From Caenimonas sp. SL110 (GTDB taxonomy: Bacteria > Pseudomonadota > Gammaproteobacteria > Burkholderiales > Burkholderiaceae_C): DNA of 64,000 nt. Position 1 is the first letter of the stretch; each line of letters starts with the position of its first letter. Shown in pieces: positions 26,495 to 35,729 of this stretch. Below the pieces are notes generated by a model. It had not been told where the DNA came from. It did no database searches and saw only the letters and a program-made list of their open reading frames with translations. A program made the translations under genes and the position numbers. The stretch lies in contig NZ_JANU01000006.1 in the NCBI RefSeq assembly GCF_001044395.1, forward strand, positions 62,001 through 126,000. The letters run 5' to 3'.

Positions 26495-28291
26495 ATGTAC
26501 CAATACACCGCCTTCGACAAAGAGTTCGTGCGCAACCGCGCCGCCCAATACCGCGACCAGCTCGAGCGTAATCTCGCCGGCACCCTGGGTGACGATGAGT
26601 TCCGCCCGCTGCGCCTGCAAAACGGCTGGTATGTGCAGCGCTACGCGCCCATGCTGCGCGTTGCTGTGCCCTATGGCGAGATCTCCAGCGCGCAGTTGCG
26701 CGTGCTGGCCAGGATCGCCCGTGAATACGACCAGCCCACCGCTGAAGTGTTCAAGGACGCCCAGCAAAAGCAGGACGCGCTCGGCCCGGTGCCGCTGCCA
26801 AACGGCGGCGAAGTCCGCTCGGTGCTGACGGTGGGCTACGGCCACTTCACCACCCGCCAGAACGTGCAGTTCAACTGGATTCCGCTGGTCAAAAGCGCCG
26901 ATGTCATGGACCTGCTGGCCAGCGTGGACATGCACGGCATCCAGACCAGCGGCAACTGCATCCGCAACATCACCAGCGACGAACTCGCCGGCATTGCGGT
27001 CGATGAAATCGCCGATCCGCGTCCCTGGTGCGAAATCATGCGCCAGTGGAGCACGCTGCATCCCGAGTTCGCCTTCCTGCCGCGCAAGTTCAAGATCGCA
27101 GTCAGCGGTGCAACAGAAGACCGTGCCGCCACGTTCTGGCATGACGTGGGCCTGCACCTGGTGAAGAACGAAGCGGGTGTGCTGGGCTTTCGCGTGCTGG
27201 TCGGCGGCGGCATGGGTCGCACGCCAGTCATCGCATCCGTCATCCGCGAGTTCTTGCCCGCCACCGAAATCCTGAACTACCTCGAAGCCGTGGTGCGCGT
27301 GTACAACCGCTGGGGCCGCCGCGACAACATGTACAAGGCGCGCATCAAGATCCTGGTGAAGGCCGAAGGCCAGCGCTATATCGACGAGGTCGAAGCCGAA
27401 TACCAGCAGATCATCGAGATCGACGGCGCGCCGCATACCGTCACGCAGGCAGAGATCGACCGGGTGTCGGCTTCCTTCGTGCCCCCTGCCCTGGCGCCAC
27501 GCACGCCGCGCGACAACGCATCGATCGACGCGGACCCGGCATACAACCGCTGGCTGCAACAAAACGTCGCGCCGCACCAGAATCCGCAGCTGCGCGCAGT
27601 CACGCTGTCTTTCAAGCGGCTGGGACAAGCGCCCGGCGACGCCACCGGCGACCAGCTTGCCATTTCGGCAGACCTGGCCGAGCGCTTTTCTGCAGGCGAA
27701 GCCCGCGTGACGCACGACCAGAACCTGCTGCTTCCCTGGGTCCACCAGGACGACCTGCCGGAACTGTGGCAAGCCGCGCGCAAGGCGGGTCTGGCCAAGG
27801 CCAATATCGGCCTGCTCACCGACATGATCGCCTGCCCCGGTGGCGACTTTTGCGCGCTGGCCAATGCCCGCTCGCTGCCGATTGCAGAAGCGATCACCCA
27901 GCGCTATCAGGACCTCGATGAGCTGCACGACATCGGCGAGATCGACCTGCACATTTCCGGCTGCATCAACTCGTGCGGCCACCATCACAGCGGCCACATC
28001 GGCATCCTGGGCGTCGACAAGGACGGCAAGGAGTGGTACCAGGTCACCCTCGGCGGCTCCGACGGTTCGCTGCTGTCGGGCGCATCGGTTGCCGGCAAGG
28101 TGGTCGGCCCCTCGTTCTCGGCTGCCGAAGTGCCCGACGTGATCGAGGCTGTGCTCGACACCTATCGCGAACAACGTCAGAGCATCGCGGGCAAGGCAGA
28201 GACGTTTATCGCGACATTGCGCCGTGTCGGCATCGAGCCCTTCAAGGCTGCTGCCCACAGCGCCCGATTCATTGAAAAGCAGGTGGCGTGA
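26495..28291 (+). CDS. cysI: assimilatory sulfite reductase, haemoprotein subunit
   Basis: A 598-residue siroheme/[4Fe-4S] reductase. The two half-repeats are evident (NGGEVRSVLTVGYGHFTTRQNVQFNWI; TSGNCIRNITSDELAG). The cluster cysteines appear as CPGGDFC near residue 447 and SGCINSCGHHHSGHIG near 488. It reduces sulfite to sulfide with six electrons. The ATG at 26495 (MYQYTAFDKEF) is used. It opens a tightly overlapping operon with DUF934, cysH, cysD and cysN. No separate CysJ is adjacent, so ferredoxin may be the donor. Confidence 0.93.
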   Translation: MYQYTAFDKEFVRNRAAQYRDQLERNLAGTLGDDEFRPLRLQNGWYVQRYAPMLRVAVPYGEISSAQLRVLARIAREYDQPTAEVFKDAQQKQDALGPVPLPNGGEVRSVLTVGYGHFTTRQNVQFNWIPLVKSADVMDLLASVDMHGIQTSGNCIRNITSDELAGIAVDEIADPRPWCEIMRQWSTLHPEFAFLPRKFKIAVSGATEDRAATFWHDVGLHLVKNEAGVLGFRVLVGGGMGRTPVIASVIREFLPATEILNYLEAVVRVYNRWGRRDNMYKARIKILVKAEGQRYIDEVEAEYQQIIEIDGAPHTVTQAEIDRVSASFVPPALAPRTPRDNASIDADPAYNRWLQQNVAPHQNPQLRAVTLSFKRLGQAPGDATGDQLAISADLAERFSAGEARVTHDQNLLLPWVHQDDLPELWQAARKAGLAKANIGLLTDMIACPGGDFCALANARSLPIAEAITQRYQDLDELHDIGEIDLHISGCINSCGHHHSGHIGILGVDKDGKEWYQVTLGGSDGSLLSGASVAGKVVGPSFSAAEVPDVIEAVLDTYREQRQSIAGKAETFIATLRRVGIEPFKAAAHSARFIEKQVA

Positions 28292-28686
28292 TGAGCGAAT
28301 TCAATCTCCAGATTCTGGTTGCGGCCGATCACGAGGCCCAGGCCGATGCTGCCGGCGTGCTTGTGCTCACCAATGACGCCGATCCGCGCGAAGCTTCACT
28401 CGATGGCATCACGCGCATCGACCTGCACTTTCCCAAGTTCGCAGATGGCCGCGCGTTCAGCCAGGCCTTTTTGCTGCGCCGCCGCCTCGGGTTCAAGGGT
28501 GACATCCGCGCCACCGGCGAAGTGCTGCTCGACCAGCTGGTGCAGATGCAGCGCACCGGCTTTTCAAGCGCTGTGCTGCGCGCGGACCAGGACGCTGCAC
28601 ATGCGGCAGTCCTGTTCGCGCGTTACGCCAATTTCTACCAGGGCGATGCTGCCAATGCACAGCCCCACTTTCGCAAGGCCGCCTGA
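28291..28686 (+). CDS. DUF934 family protein
   Basis: A 131-residue acidic protein of the DUF934 family, regularly encoded between cysI and cysH in proteobacteria. Recognisable stretches are RIDLHFPKFADGRAFSQAFLLRRRLGFKGDIRATGEVLLDQL. It starts by ATGA overlap with cysI and ends by overlap with cysH. Its role in sulfite reduction is not established; an accessory to the reductase is inferred from context. Confidence 0.92.
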   Translation: MSEFNLQILVAADHEAQADAAGVLVLTNDADPREASLDGITRIDLHFPKFADGRAFSQAFLLRRRLGFKGDIRATGEVLLDQLVQMQRTGFSSAVLRADQDAAHAAVLFARYANFYQGDAANAQPHFRKAA

Positions 28687-29459
28687 TGAGCGCGATAGAT
28701 CTGCACGCGCGTCCGTCCAAGGGATTCGAAGCCAAACTTGCCGCCACCGCGCTCCTTTTGCAATCAACCGCCGATACGTTGGGTCCTGTGACGCAGGCTT
28801 CCAGCCTGGGCGCGGAAGACGTGGTCATCACGCACCTGATCAACCGGCTGGAGCTGGATGTTCCGGTGTTCGTGCTTGACACAGGCATGCTGCATCCGCA
28901 GACCCTGGAGTTGCTGGAACGCACGCGAGCCGCCTCGCGCACGGCCATCAACGTCTATCGTCCGGTCAATGAATCGGTGATCCAGTTCGTCGGCCGCGAA
29001 GGCAAGGATGCGATGTTCAGGAGCGTCGATCTGCGCAAGGCCTGCTGCCACATTCGCAAGATAGAGCCGCTGGAGCGCGCGCTGTCCGGCAAGAAGGCAT
29101 GGATCACCGGGCTGCGCCGCGAGCAATCCAATGCGCGCGCCGATGTGCCGATGATCGACTCGACCGACGTCGCCACGACGGGCCGCGTCAAGATCAATCC
29201 CCTGGCGGACTGGACCTGGGGCGATGTCTGGCACTACATCCAGCTCAACCAGGTTGACTACAACCCCCTGCATGACGACTTCTTCCCCAGCATCGGCTGC
29301 GCGCCCTGCACACGGGCGATCAGCCTGGGCGAAGACTTCCGTGCCGGCCGCTGGTGGTGGGAAGACGAAGCCGCCAAGGAATGCGGCCTTCATGTACGGG
29401 ACGAAGCAAGCAACGAATCAAGGCACATCGAAATCAGGAACGAAGAGGAATCCGTATGA
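28686..29459 (+). CDS. cysH: adenylyl-sulfate (APS) reductase
   Basis: A 257-residue PAPS/APS reductase. The PP-loop-like SSLGAEDVVITHLI is near residue 40. A CC pair (LRKACCHIRKIEPL, residues about 119-120) and a CxxC (IGCAPCTRAI, about 205-208) are the [4Fe-4S] ligands of the APS-specific type. It therefore probably uses APS directly, consistent with the absence of an APS kinase here. The stop overlaps cysD. Confidence 0.93.
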   Translation: MSAIDLHARPSKGFEAKLAATALLLQSTADTLGPVTQASSLGAEDVVITHLINRLELDVPVFVLDTGMLHPQTLELLERTRAASRTAINVYRPVNESVIQFVGREGKDAMFRSVDLRKACCHIRKIEPLERALSGKKAWITGLRREQSNARADVPMIDSTDVATTGRVKINPLADWTWGDVWHYIQLNQVDYNPLHDDFFPSIGCAPCTRAISLGEDFRAGRWWWEDEAAKECGLHVRDEASNESRHIEIRNEEESV

Positions 29460-30388
29460 ACGCCCGAGTCGAACCTCAGTTGCTGGGACAGCTGAGCAAC
29501 AGCCATCTCGACGCCCTCGAAGAAGAGACCATCTTCATCCTGCGCGAAGTCGCTGCGTCTTTCGAGCGTCCGACACTGCTTTTTTCGGGCGGCAAGGATT
29601 CGCTGGTCCTGCTCAAGTGCGCTGAAAAAGCTTTCGGCGCGGGTCGCATTCCGTATCCGCTCCTGATGATCGATACCGGCCACAACTTCAAGGAAGTGAC
29701 TGACTTTCGAGACCAGCGCGCCAAGGAACTCGGAGCCGAGCTGATCGTTCGCAGTGTCGAGGATTCAATGCAGCGCGGCACCGTGCGTCTGGCGCACCCC
29801 GGCGAATCGCGCAATGTGCACCAGTCGGTCACGCTGCTCGAAGCCATTGACGAATTTCGCTTCGACGCGCTGATCGGTGGTGCCCGTCGCGATGAAGAGA
29901 AGGCACGCGCCAAGGAGCGCATCTTTTCGCACCGCGACAGCTTCGGCCAATGGCAGCCCAAGGCCCAGCGCCCTGAACTGTGGACCTTGTTCAACACGCG
30001 TCTTGCGCCCGGCGAGCACTTTCGCGTGTTCCCGATTTCCAACTGGACCGAACTGGACGTGTGGCAGTACATCGCGCGCGAAAACATTGCGCTGCCTTCG
30101 ATCTATTACGCGCATCGCCGCCAGATCGTTGAACGCAAGGGCCTGCTGGTGCCGGTCACCGAACTGACTCCGCCCAGGGATGGCGAAGAAGTCGTGACGC
30201 GCACCGTGCGCTTTCGCACCGTCGGCGACATCACCTGCACCTGCCCGGTCGACAGCCCGGCAGCGAACGCCACCGAAGTCGTTGCCGAAACCCTGCTGGC
30301 CGATGTCAGCGAGCGCGGCGCGACACGCATGGACGACAAGACCTCTGACGCTTCGATGGAAAAGCGCAAGAAGGATGGGTACTTCTGA
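29456..30388 (+). CDS. cysD: sulfate adenylyltransferase subunit 2
   Basis: A 310-residue ATP-sulfurylase small subunit with PP-loop LFSGGKDSLVLLK near residue 43, MIDTGHNFKEVTDFRD and the C-terminal RKKDGYF. ATG 29456 overlaps the cysH stop (ATGA); the longer open frame upstream lies inside cysH. With CysN it makes APS from sulfate and ATP, driven by GTP hydrolysis. Confidence 0.95.
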   Translation: MNARVEPQLLGQLSNSHLDALEEETIFILREVAASFERPTLLFSGGKDSLVLLKCAEKAFGAGRIPYPLLMIDTGHNFKEVTDFRDQRAKELGAELIVRSVEDSMQRGTVRLAHPGESRNVHQSVTLLEAIDEFRFDALIGGARRDEEKARAKERIFSHRDSFGQWQPKAQRPELWTLFNTRLAPGEHFRVFPISNWTELDVWQYIARENIALPSIYYAHRRQIVERKGLLVPVTELTPPRDGEEVVTRTVRFRTVGDITCTCPVDSPAANATEVVAETLLADVSERGATRMDDKTSDASMEKRKKDGYF

Positions 30389-31698
30389 TGACAACGAAAT
30401 CATTGACGACACGGCTCGATAACGGCATTCACACGGATCATGAAGCCCATCGCGCGGCGCTACGCTTCATCACCTGCGGCAGCGTGGACGATGGCAAGAG
30501 CACGCTGATCGGGCGCCTGCTGGTGGACAGCAAATCGGTTCTGCAGGACCAGCTGGCCGGCGTGCAGCGAGCCGGCGAGACCGACCTCGCGTTGCTGACC
30601 GATGGCCTCTCGGCCGAGCGCGAGCAGGGCATCACGATCGACGTGGCTTATCGCTACTTCAACACGCCGGGCCGCAAATTCATCATCGGCGATGCGCCTG
30701 GACATGAGCAGTACACCCGCAACATGGTCACGGCTGCATCAAGCGCCGATGCGGCTGTCGTGCTGGTCGATGCGACCAAGCTGCAATGGCAAGACCCGGA
30801 TCTGGAGTTGCTGCGCCAGACACGCCGCCACTCGCTGCTGGTCAACCTGCTGCGTGTGCCTTCCATCGTCTTTGCGATCAACAAGCTCGATGCAGTGGAC
30901 GACCCTACGCTGGCCTTCAACAACATTCGCGGTGCGCTGCAAGCGTTCACCACCGCCGCTGGCATCACGGCGCGCGCCGTGGTTCCGATCTCTGCGCTCA
31001 AGGGCACGAACGTCGTTACCGGATCGCCGGGATGGTGCGGCTATGCCGGTCCATCGCTGCTGGCGCTGCTGGAGACGCTGGATGCGACGACCGCTGAAAC
31101 GGCAGAAGCTTTTTCCTTCCCTGTGCAATGGGTAGAGAAGTTTTCGTCGTCTTCCGACACGAGCCAGGGCCGACGTGTGTTCTGGGGCCGCGTCGCCACG
31201 GGCACGATAGCGCCCGGCCAGCAGGTCAAGGTGTTGCCGAGCGGCCAGACTGCGACCGTCGCGCAGGTGCTCAATCATGTGCGTGAGCCCCGCTCGGTCC
31301 CTGCGGGCCACAGCGCCGGCATCGTGCTCGATCGCGAAGTGGATGTGTCGCGCGGCGATTGGCTGCTCGCGCCTGGGTCGGTCGAGCCATCGCGCGAGAT
31401 TTCGGCAACCGTCGCATGGATGGACGATGAGCCCCTGGTGGCAGGCCGCGTGTATTGGGCGCTTCATGGCCATCGCTGGGTCAAGGCCAAGATCAAGCGC
31501 ATCGTGCACAAGCTGGACATCAACACGCTCGCTGAAGAAGACGCCGATCACCTGGAGCCCAACTCCATCGGCCACGTCGAACTCGCACTGCAGGAACCGC
31601 TCGCAACACTGCCCTACCAGCGCTCCAGAATCCTCGGTTCACTCGTGCTGGTGGACACCGCAACCCACAAGACCTCCGGGGCCGTACTGGTCCGATAA
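30388..31698 (+). CDS. cysN: sulfate adenylyltransferase subunit 1 (GTPase)
   Basis: A 436-residue translation-factor-like GTPase: G1 GSVDDGKSTLIGRLL (about residue 31), EQGITIDVAYRYF, G3 DAPGHEQY, G4 NKLD. It ends after the beta-barrel domains without a C-terminal APS kinase, unlike CysNC fusions. It starts on the last base of the cysD stop. It is the last gene of the sulfate unit. Confidence 0.95.
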   Translation: MTTKSLTTRLDNGIHTDHEAHRAALRFITCGSVDDGKSTLIGRLLVDSKSVLQDQLAGVQRAGETDLALLTDGLSAEREQGITIDVAYRYFNTPGRKFIIGDAPGHEQYTRNMVTAASSADAAVVLVDATKLQWQDPDLELLRQTRRHSLLVNLLRVPSIVFAINKLDAVDDPTLAFNNIRGALQAFTTAAGITARAVVPISALKGTNVVTGSPGWCGYAGPSLLALLETLDATTAETAEAFSFPVQWVEKFSSSSDTSQGRRVFWGRVATGTIAPGQQVKVLPSGQTATVAQVLNHVREPRSVPAGHSAGIVLDREVDVSRGDWLLAPGSVEPSREISATVAWMDDEPLVAGRVYWALHGHRWVKAKIKRIVHKLDINTLAEEDADHLEPNSIGHVELALQEPLATLPYQRSRILGSLVLVDTATHKTSGAVLVR

Positions 31699-31720
31699 CG
31701 GGCACCTGCCCCTGACGGAA

Positions 31721-31726
31721 TAAAAT
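31721..31726 (+). promoter_or_regulatory. possible -10 element of fdxA
   Basis: TAAAAT lies about 50 bp before fdxA in the only gap between cysN and fdxA. No clear -35 is visible. Confidence 0.3.
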
Positions 31727-31776
31727 GAGGGGTTTCCCGCCTTTTCCCGCCCTCCCCTTTCCACGAACTGCAAGAC

Positions 31777-32106
31777 ATGACCCACGTCGTCACCGAATCC
31801 TGTATCAAATGCAAGTACACCGACTGCGTTGACGTCTGTCCCGTGGACTGCTTCCGCGAAGGTCCGAACATGCTCGTCATCGACCCCGATGAGTGCATCG
31901 ACTGTGCCGTCTGCATCCCGGAATGCCCGGTGAACGCAATCTACGCCGAGGAAGACGTGCCACCAGACCAGATGAACTTCATCAAGCTGAATGTCGAGCT
32001 GTCCCAGCAGGCCGGCTGGAAGAGCATCACCAAGCGCAAACCCGCGCTGGAAGAAGCAGAAGAGTGGAAAGACAAGACCGGCAAGCTGGAACACCTGATC
32101 CGCTGA
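31777..32106 (+). CDS. fdxA: ferredoxin FdxA (7Fe type)
   Basis: A 109-residue ferredoxin. The first cluster motif is [18 protein letters not shown] and the second [16 protein letters not shown]. The pattern and the roughly 50-residue C-terminal extension ([20 protein letters not shown]) fit the [3Fe-4S][4Fe-4S] FdxA family. It is three bases from the ferredoxin-NADP reductase gene, so the two probably form an NADPH-ferredoxin couple that could feed sulfite reductase or BoxB (inference). Confidence 0.95.
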   Translation: MTHVVTESCIKCKYTDCVDVCPVDCFREGPNMLVIDPDECIDCAVCIPECPVNAIYAEEDVPPDQMNFIKLNVELSQQAGWKSITKRKPALEEAEEWKDKTGKLEHLIR

Positions 32107-32109
32107 CCC

Positions 32110-33165
32110 ATGACAGACACTGTCGAGACCGATGCTGTCATCGTCGGAGCGGGGCCGGTCGGGCTCTTCCAGGTCTTTGAGCTGGGCCTGCTCGAAATCA
32201 AGGCGCACGTCATCGACTCGCTGGACTACCCTGGCGGCCAGTGCATCGAGCTGTATCCCGACAAGCCCATCTACGACATTCCCGCCGTGCCTGTGTGCAC
32301 CGGCCGTGAACTGACAGACAACCTGCTCAGGCAAATCGAACCTTTCGGCGCGACGTTTCACTACGGCCAGGAAGTGACGACTGTCCAGCAGCAGGAAGAC
32401 GGTCGCTTTCTGCTTGTCACTTCGAAGGCCAAACGATTTCTGGCGCGCACCATCTTCATCGCTGCAGGAGTCGGCGCATTCCAGCCGCGCAAGGTGATGG
32501 TGGAGGGCGCCGAGCGTTTTGAGGGCGACCAGCTTTTCTACGCCGTCAAGGAGCCTGCGAAGTTCGCGGGCAAAGACCTCGTGGTGCTCGGCGGCGGCGA
32601 TTCGGCGCTCGACTGGGCGCTGCTGTTCGCGCAACCCGGACCCAACCGCGCGAAGAGCCTGACGCTCGTTCACAGGCGAAACGGGTTCCAGGCAGCGCCT
32701 TCGTCGGTCGCAAAGATGCGCGAGCTGTGCGCCGCGCAGCAAATGAATTTTGTCGTCGGACAGGTCACTGCGTTTGATGAGCGTGACGGGCGGCTCACAG
32801 GTGTTCAGGTGACTGGAAGCGATGCGCAGACCCAAGTGCTGCCGCTGGATGCGCTGCTGGCTTTCTACGGCCTGTCACCCAAGCTCGGCCCCATTGCAGA
32901 CTGGGGGCTCGACATCGAGCGCAAGCAGCTGAAGGTGGATACCGAGAAGTTCTCCACCAGCATCCCCGGCATCTTCGCGGTGGGCGACATCAACACCTAC
33001 CCCGGCAAGAAGAAGCTGATTCTTTCGGGCTTCCACGAATGCGCCCTCGCCGCTTTCGGTGCTGCGGCCATCGTGTTTCCGGACAAGCGCATCCAGATGC
33101 AATACACCACGACGAGCACCAAGCTGCACAAGGTGCTGGGTGTTGATTCGCCGGTGTTCGAGTAG
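32110..33165 (+). CDS. ferredoxin--NADP reductase (thioredoxin-reductase-like type)
   Basis: A 351-residue flavoprotein of the TrxR-like FNR family. The FAD motif is [18 protein letters not shown], the NADP motif [14 protein letters not shown] near residue 160, and the C-terminus [24 protein letters not shown]. No CxxC redox pair is present, which separates it from thioredoxin reductase. It follows fdxA directly. Confidence 0.92.
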   Translation: MTDTVETDAVIVGAGPVGLFQVFELGLLEIKAHVIDSLDYPGGQCIELYPDKPIYDIPAVPVCTGRELTDNLLRQIEPFGATFHYGQEVTTVQQQEDGRFLLVTSKAKRFLARTIFIAAGVGAFQPRKVMVEGAERFEGDQLFYAVKEPAKFAGKDLVVLGGGDSALDWALLFAQPGPNRAKSLTLVHRRNGFQAAPSSVAKMRELCAAQQMNFVVGQVTAFDERDGRLTGVQVTGSDAQTQVLPLDALLAFYGLSPKLGPIADWGLDIERKQLKVDTEKFSTSIPGIFAVGDINTYPGKKKLILSGFHECALAAFGAAAIVFPDKRIQMQYTTTSTKLHKVLGVDSPVFE

Positions 33166-33194
33166 CTCGCTATCGAGCGGCTCGCCTGATCCAT

Positions 33195-33200
33195 TAGAAT
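33195..33200 (+). promoter_or_regulatory. possible -10 element of the TPP riboswitch transcript
   Basis: TAGAAT lies about 30 bp before the riboswitch aptamer. No convincing -35 hexamer is seen. Confidence 0.35.
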
Positions 33201-33225
33201 CCGCCTGCGATCCGCAAGGCTCGCA

Positions 33226-33314
33226 TCCGCTAGGGGTGTTGTCGTCTCGCAAGAGGCGGCGACTGAGAAAGTCCCTTTGAACCTGATTGAGGTAATCCTC
33301 GCGCAGGGAAGCAA
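33226..33314 (+). promoter_or_regulatory. TPP riboswitch (THI element)
   Basis: The conserved aptamer elements appear in order: CTAGGGGTG, then CTGAGAAAGTCCCTTTGAACCTGA, then the variable helix ATTGAGGTAATCCTCGCG, and AGGGAAGCAAGC closing the structure. This is the thiamine pyrophosphate sensor. It lies about 80 bp upstream of the TonB-dependent receptor start, so the receptor should be repressed when TPP is plentiful. The post-aptamer segment GCGGCGCCCAGTTC...CATGGGCGCGC may form the expression platform. Confidence 0.93.
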
Positions 33315-33393
33315 GCTATCCGGCGGCGCCCAGTTCTCTCATGGGCGCGCACAGCCCAAGCAAGCCGACCTGCCATCACGTCGAAAGAACGTC

Positions 33394-35514
33394 ATGGCAA
33401 AACACAAAACGCCAAACTTCGGATCTACATCCACGCCAATCTCGCTGGCCGTCTCTGCCTTCCTTTTCTCTTGTGGTTTCGCTCACGCGCAGCAAACCGC
33501 CCTGCCTCCGGTTGTCGTCACGGGCACCAGCCCTGCCCCCGTCGCCGATGTCACCGGTCTGGGTGACGTTCCAATCAAGGAACTGCCGGTCTCGGCCACG
33601 GTCATCAGCCGCCGGCAGATCGAAGCCAGCGGTGCCCGGCGCCTCGCGGACCTCGCGCAATTCGATTCGTCTGTCAGCGATTCGTACAACGCACCCGGCT
33701 ACTGGGACTTCCTGTCGATCCGCGGCTTCACGCTCGACAACCTCTACAACTATCGCCGCGAGGGCCTGCCCATCAACGCGCAGACCGTGATCCCCCTGGA
33801 CAACAAGGAGCGCATCGAAATCCTCAAGGGCACGAGCGGCATGCAGGCCGGGGTGAGTTCGCCGGGAGGCCTGGTCAACTACGTCGTGAAGCGGCCAACC
33901 GAGCTGAACCTGCGCGAAGCACGCATCGAAGCTTCGAGCCGCAGCAGCCTGCTTGCCGCCGCGGACCTGGGCGGCAGGTTCGGCGCAGACCGGGCGTTTG
34001 GCTATCGCATCAACCTTGCGCACGAGAAGCTGCGCCCGCTGATCCGCTCGCTGGACGGCGAGCGCAGCCTTGCCGCCTTCGCAGGCGACTGGCGCATCGG
34101 CCGCGATTCGGTGATCGAAGCGGAAGTCGAATGGAGCCACAAATCGCAGGCGAGCCAATCGGGTTTCAGCCTGCTGGGCAATGTGCTGCCGGACGTGCCC
34201 GATCGCCGCATCAACCTGAATAACCAGCCATGGGCGCAGCCATCAGTCTTTGATGGTGTCACGGGCACATTGCGATTCAGCCAGTCGATCGGCAAGGACT
34301 GGCGATGGTCCGCGCAGGCGGGCACACAGCGCCTGCGCACCGATGACTACACCGCGTTCCCTTTCGGCTGCGGCGCAGAAGGCAACTACGACCGCTACTG
34401 CTCGGACGGCACCTTCGACTACTACGACTTCCGCAGCGTCGGTGAGCGCCGCCGGCAGGACGCCGCCTCGGTGAACCTCAAGGGCAAGGTGATGACGGGC
34501 TCCATCAGGCACGACCTGTCGTTCGCCCTGACGACCAGCAGGGCACGCGATCGCACGCAGCCCTATGCCTACAACTATGCCGGCACGGGCACTGTCGACG
34601 GCCTGTCCATCGCACCTCCTGAGCCGACCCTGGCCTACCCGGGCTCCGCGCGCAACGAGAAGACGGTTGAGTTCTCGGCCAGCGACGCGATTGCCTGGAA
34701 CGACAAGGCGACCACCTGGGTCGGGTTCCGGCACACCAAGCTCGATCGCGGCTACAGCCAGTCGATCACCACGCCGTGGATCGCCACCAGCTACAAGCTC
34801 AGCCGTGAAATCATGGCCTATGCGAGCTACGGCCAGGGCGTGGAAACCGCACGCGTGCCTGACAACGCCGCCGTCTATGCCAACCCCGGCGAAGTGTTGC
34901 CTGCGCTCAAGTCCAGGCAGTTCGAGATCGGCCTGAAGGGCGACACCGGTCCGCTCGACTGGCAGATCGCCTACTTCGACATTCGCAGGCCGATGACCAA
35001 CATCGCCTTTTGCGACCGCACCTACGCAGCATGCGTCGGTCAATTCGACGGTCGCGCGGCGCATCGCGGCATCGAAGCCAACGCCCAATGGACGAGCGGC
35101 CCGTGGCGAGTCGATGGGGCAGCGACGATCCTCAATGCCCGCCGCGAAGGCAGCGTGCTGGAGCCCGCCAACAACGGCAAGAGCCCGCCCAACGTGCCTG
35201 ACGCGGCGGTTCGCGCAGGTGTGACGTGGAAGGTGCCGCAAGTGCGCGGGCTTGAGCTGCGAACGCAGCTTTCCTACGAAGGCAAGCGAGCCGTGCTGGC
35301 CGATGGCTCGATCTCGCTGCCGGCCTGGACCCGCATGGATGCGTCGGTGCGATACGAGACACAGATGTCTGCAGTCAAGACGACCTGGGCGCTTGGAATC
35401 GACAACATCACCAACCGCAGCTACTGGAAAGAATCGCCCTTCCAGTTCGGCCATGTGTACCTATATCCGGGGGCGGAACGCACTGTGCGCATCTCGTTGA
35501 CGGCTGCGCTCTAA
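33394..35514 (+). CDS. TonB-dependent outer membrane receptor under TPP control
   Basis: About 706 residues from ATG 33394. A signal peptide (ISLAVSAFLFSCGFAHAQQ) precedes a plug domain with LPVSATVISRRQIEASGARRLADL and IEILKGTSGMQAGVSSPGGLVNYVVKRP. A 22-strand barrel follows, ending in GAERTVRISLTAAL. The sequence type is that of siderophore-like receptors, but the TPP riboswitch upstream points to thiamine or a thiamine precursor as cargo. No ABC or PnuT-type partner is adjacent. Confidence 0.9.
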   Translation: MAKHKTPNFGSTSTPISLAVSAFLFSCGFAHAQQTALPPVVVTGTSPAPVADVTGLGDVPIKELPVSATVISRRQIEASGARRLADLAQFDSSVSDSYNAPGYWDFLSIRGFTLDNLYNYRREGLPINAQTVIPLDNKERIEILKGTSGMQAGVSSPGGLVNYVVKRPTELNLREARIEASSRSSLLAAADLGGRFGADRAFGYRINLAHEKLRPLIRSLDGERSLAAFAGDWRIGRDSVIEAEVEWSHKSQASQSGFSLLGNVLPDVPDRRINLNNQPWAQPSVFDGVTGTLRFSQSIGKDWRWSAQAGTQRLRTDDYTAFPFGCGAEGNYDRYCSDGTFDYYDFRSVGERRRQDAASVNLKGKVMTGSIRHDLSFALTTSRARDRTQPYAYNYAGTGTVDGLSIAPPEPTLAYPGSARNEKTVEFSASDAIAWNDKATTWVGFRHTKLDRGYSQSITTPWIATSYKLSREIMAYASYGQGVETARVPDNAAVYANPGEVLPALKSRQFEIGLKGDTGPLDWQIAYFDIRRPMTNIAFCDRTYAACVGQFDGRAAHRGIEANAQWTSGPWRVDGAATILNARREGSVLEPANNGKSPPNVPDAAVRAGVTWKVPQVRGLELRTQLSYEGKRAVLADGSISLPAWTRMDASVRYETQMSAVKTTWALGIDNITNRSYWKESPFQFGHVYLYPGAERTVRISLTAAL

Positions 35515-35533
35515 AAGACCGAAAAAACCACGC

Positions 35534-35539
35534 TATAAT
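35534..35539 (+). promoter_or_regulatory. -10 element of tRNA-Asn
   Basis: A perfect TATAAT lies 10 bp before the mature tRNA 5' end. The expected -35 position overlaps the end of the receptor gene and is weak. Confidence 0.7.
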
Positions 35540-35549
35540 TCGAGGCTGT

Positions 35550-35625
35550 TCCTCGATAGCTCAGTTGGTAGAGCGCCGGACTGTTAATCCGTAGGTCCCT
35601 GGTTCGAGCCCAGGTCGAGGAGCCA
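35550..35625 (+). tRNA. tRNA-Asn (GTT), island integration site
   Basis: A 76-nt tRNA with acceptor TCCTCGA pairing TCGAGGA, D arm AGCTCAGTTGGTAGAGC, anticodon loop CTGTTAA (GTT), T arm CTGGTTCGAGCCCAG, and CCA encoded. The last 45 nt (35581-35625) are repeated exactly at 41468-41512, so the gene 3' end is the left attachment site of the island. Confidence 0.98.
35581..35625 (+). repeat. left attachment repeat (tRNA-Asn 3' end)
   Basis: These 45 bases from the anticodon loop to CCA are identical to 41468-41512. The match stops abruptly on both sides, as expected for site-specific integration into a tRNA gene. Confidence 0.92.
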
Positions 35626-35634
35626 GATTTATCA

Positions 35635-35670
35635 AGGGGTTACGTGCAAACGTAACCCCTTTTCTTTTTT
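35635..35670 (+). terminator. terminator after tRNA-Asn (island-side)
   Basis: AGGGGTTACGT-GCAA-ACGTAACCCCT followed by TTTCTTTTTT is a strong intrinsic terminator just inside the left island edge. A different terminator follows the right repeat, so the island appears to have replaced the native tRNA-Asn terminator. Confidence 0.9.
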
Positions 35671-35729
35671 CCAAACTTAGATGTAGGCGCTCGTGTAGGC
35701 GCTACCTGCTTGGCAGTCGCGGCGTGCCA

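Noticed and set aside
26333-28258. 641-codon minus-strand open frame
   Set aside because: Fully antisense to cysI; Asp/His/Val-rich translation typical of a shadow frame.
32110-33165. BoxA candidate
   Set aside because: It is a TrxR-like ferredoxin-NADP reductase without an iron-sulfur domain, paired with fdxA; BoxA has a different architecture.
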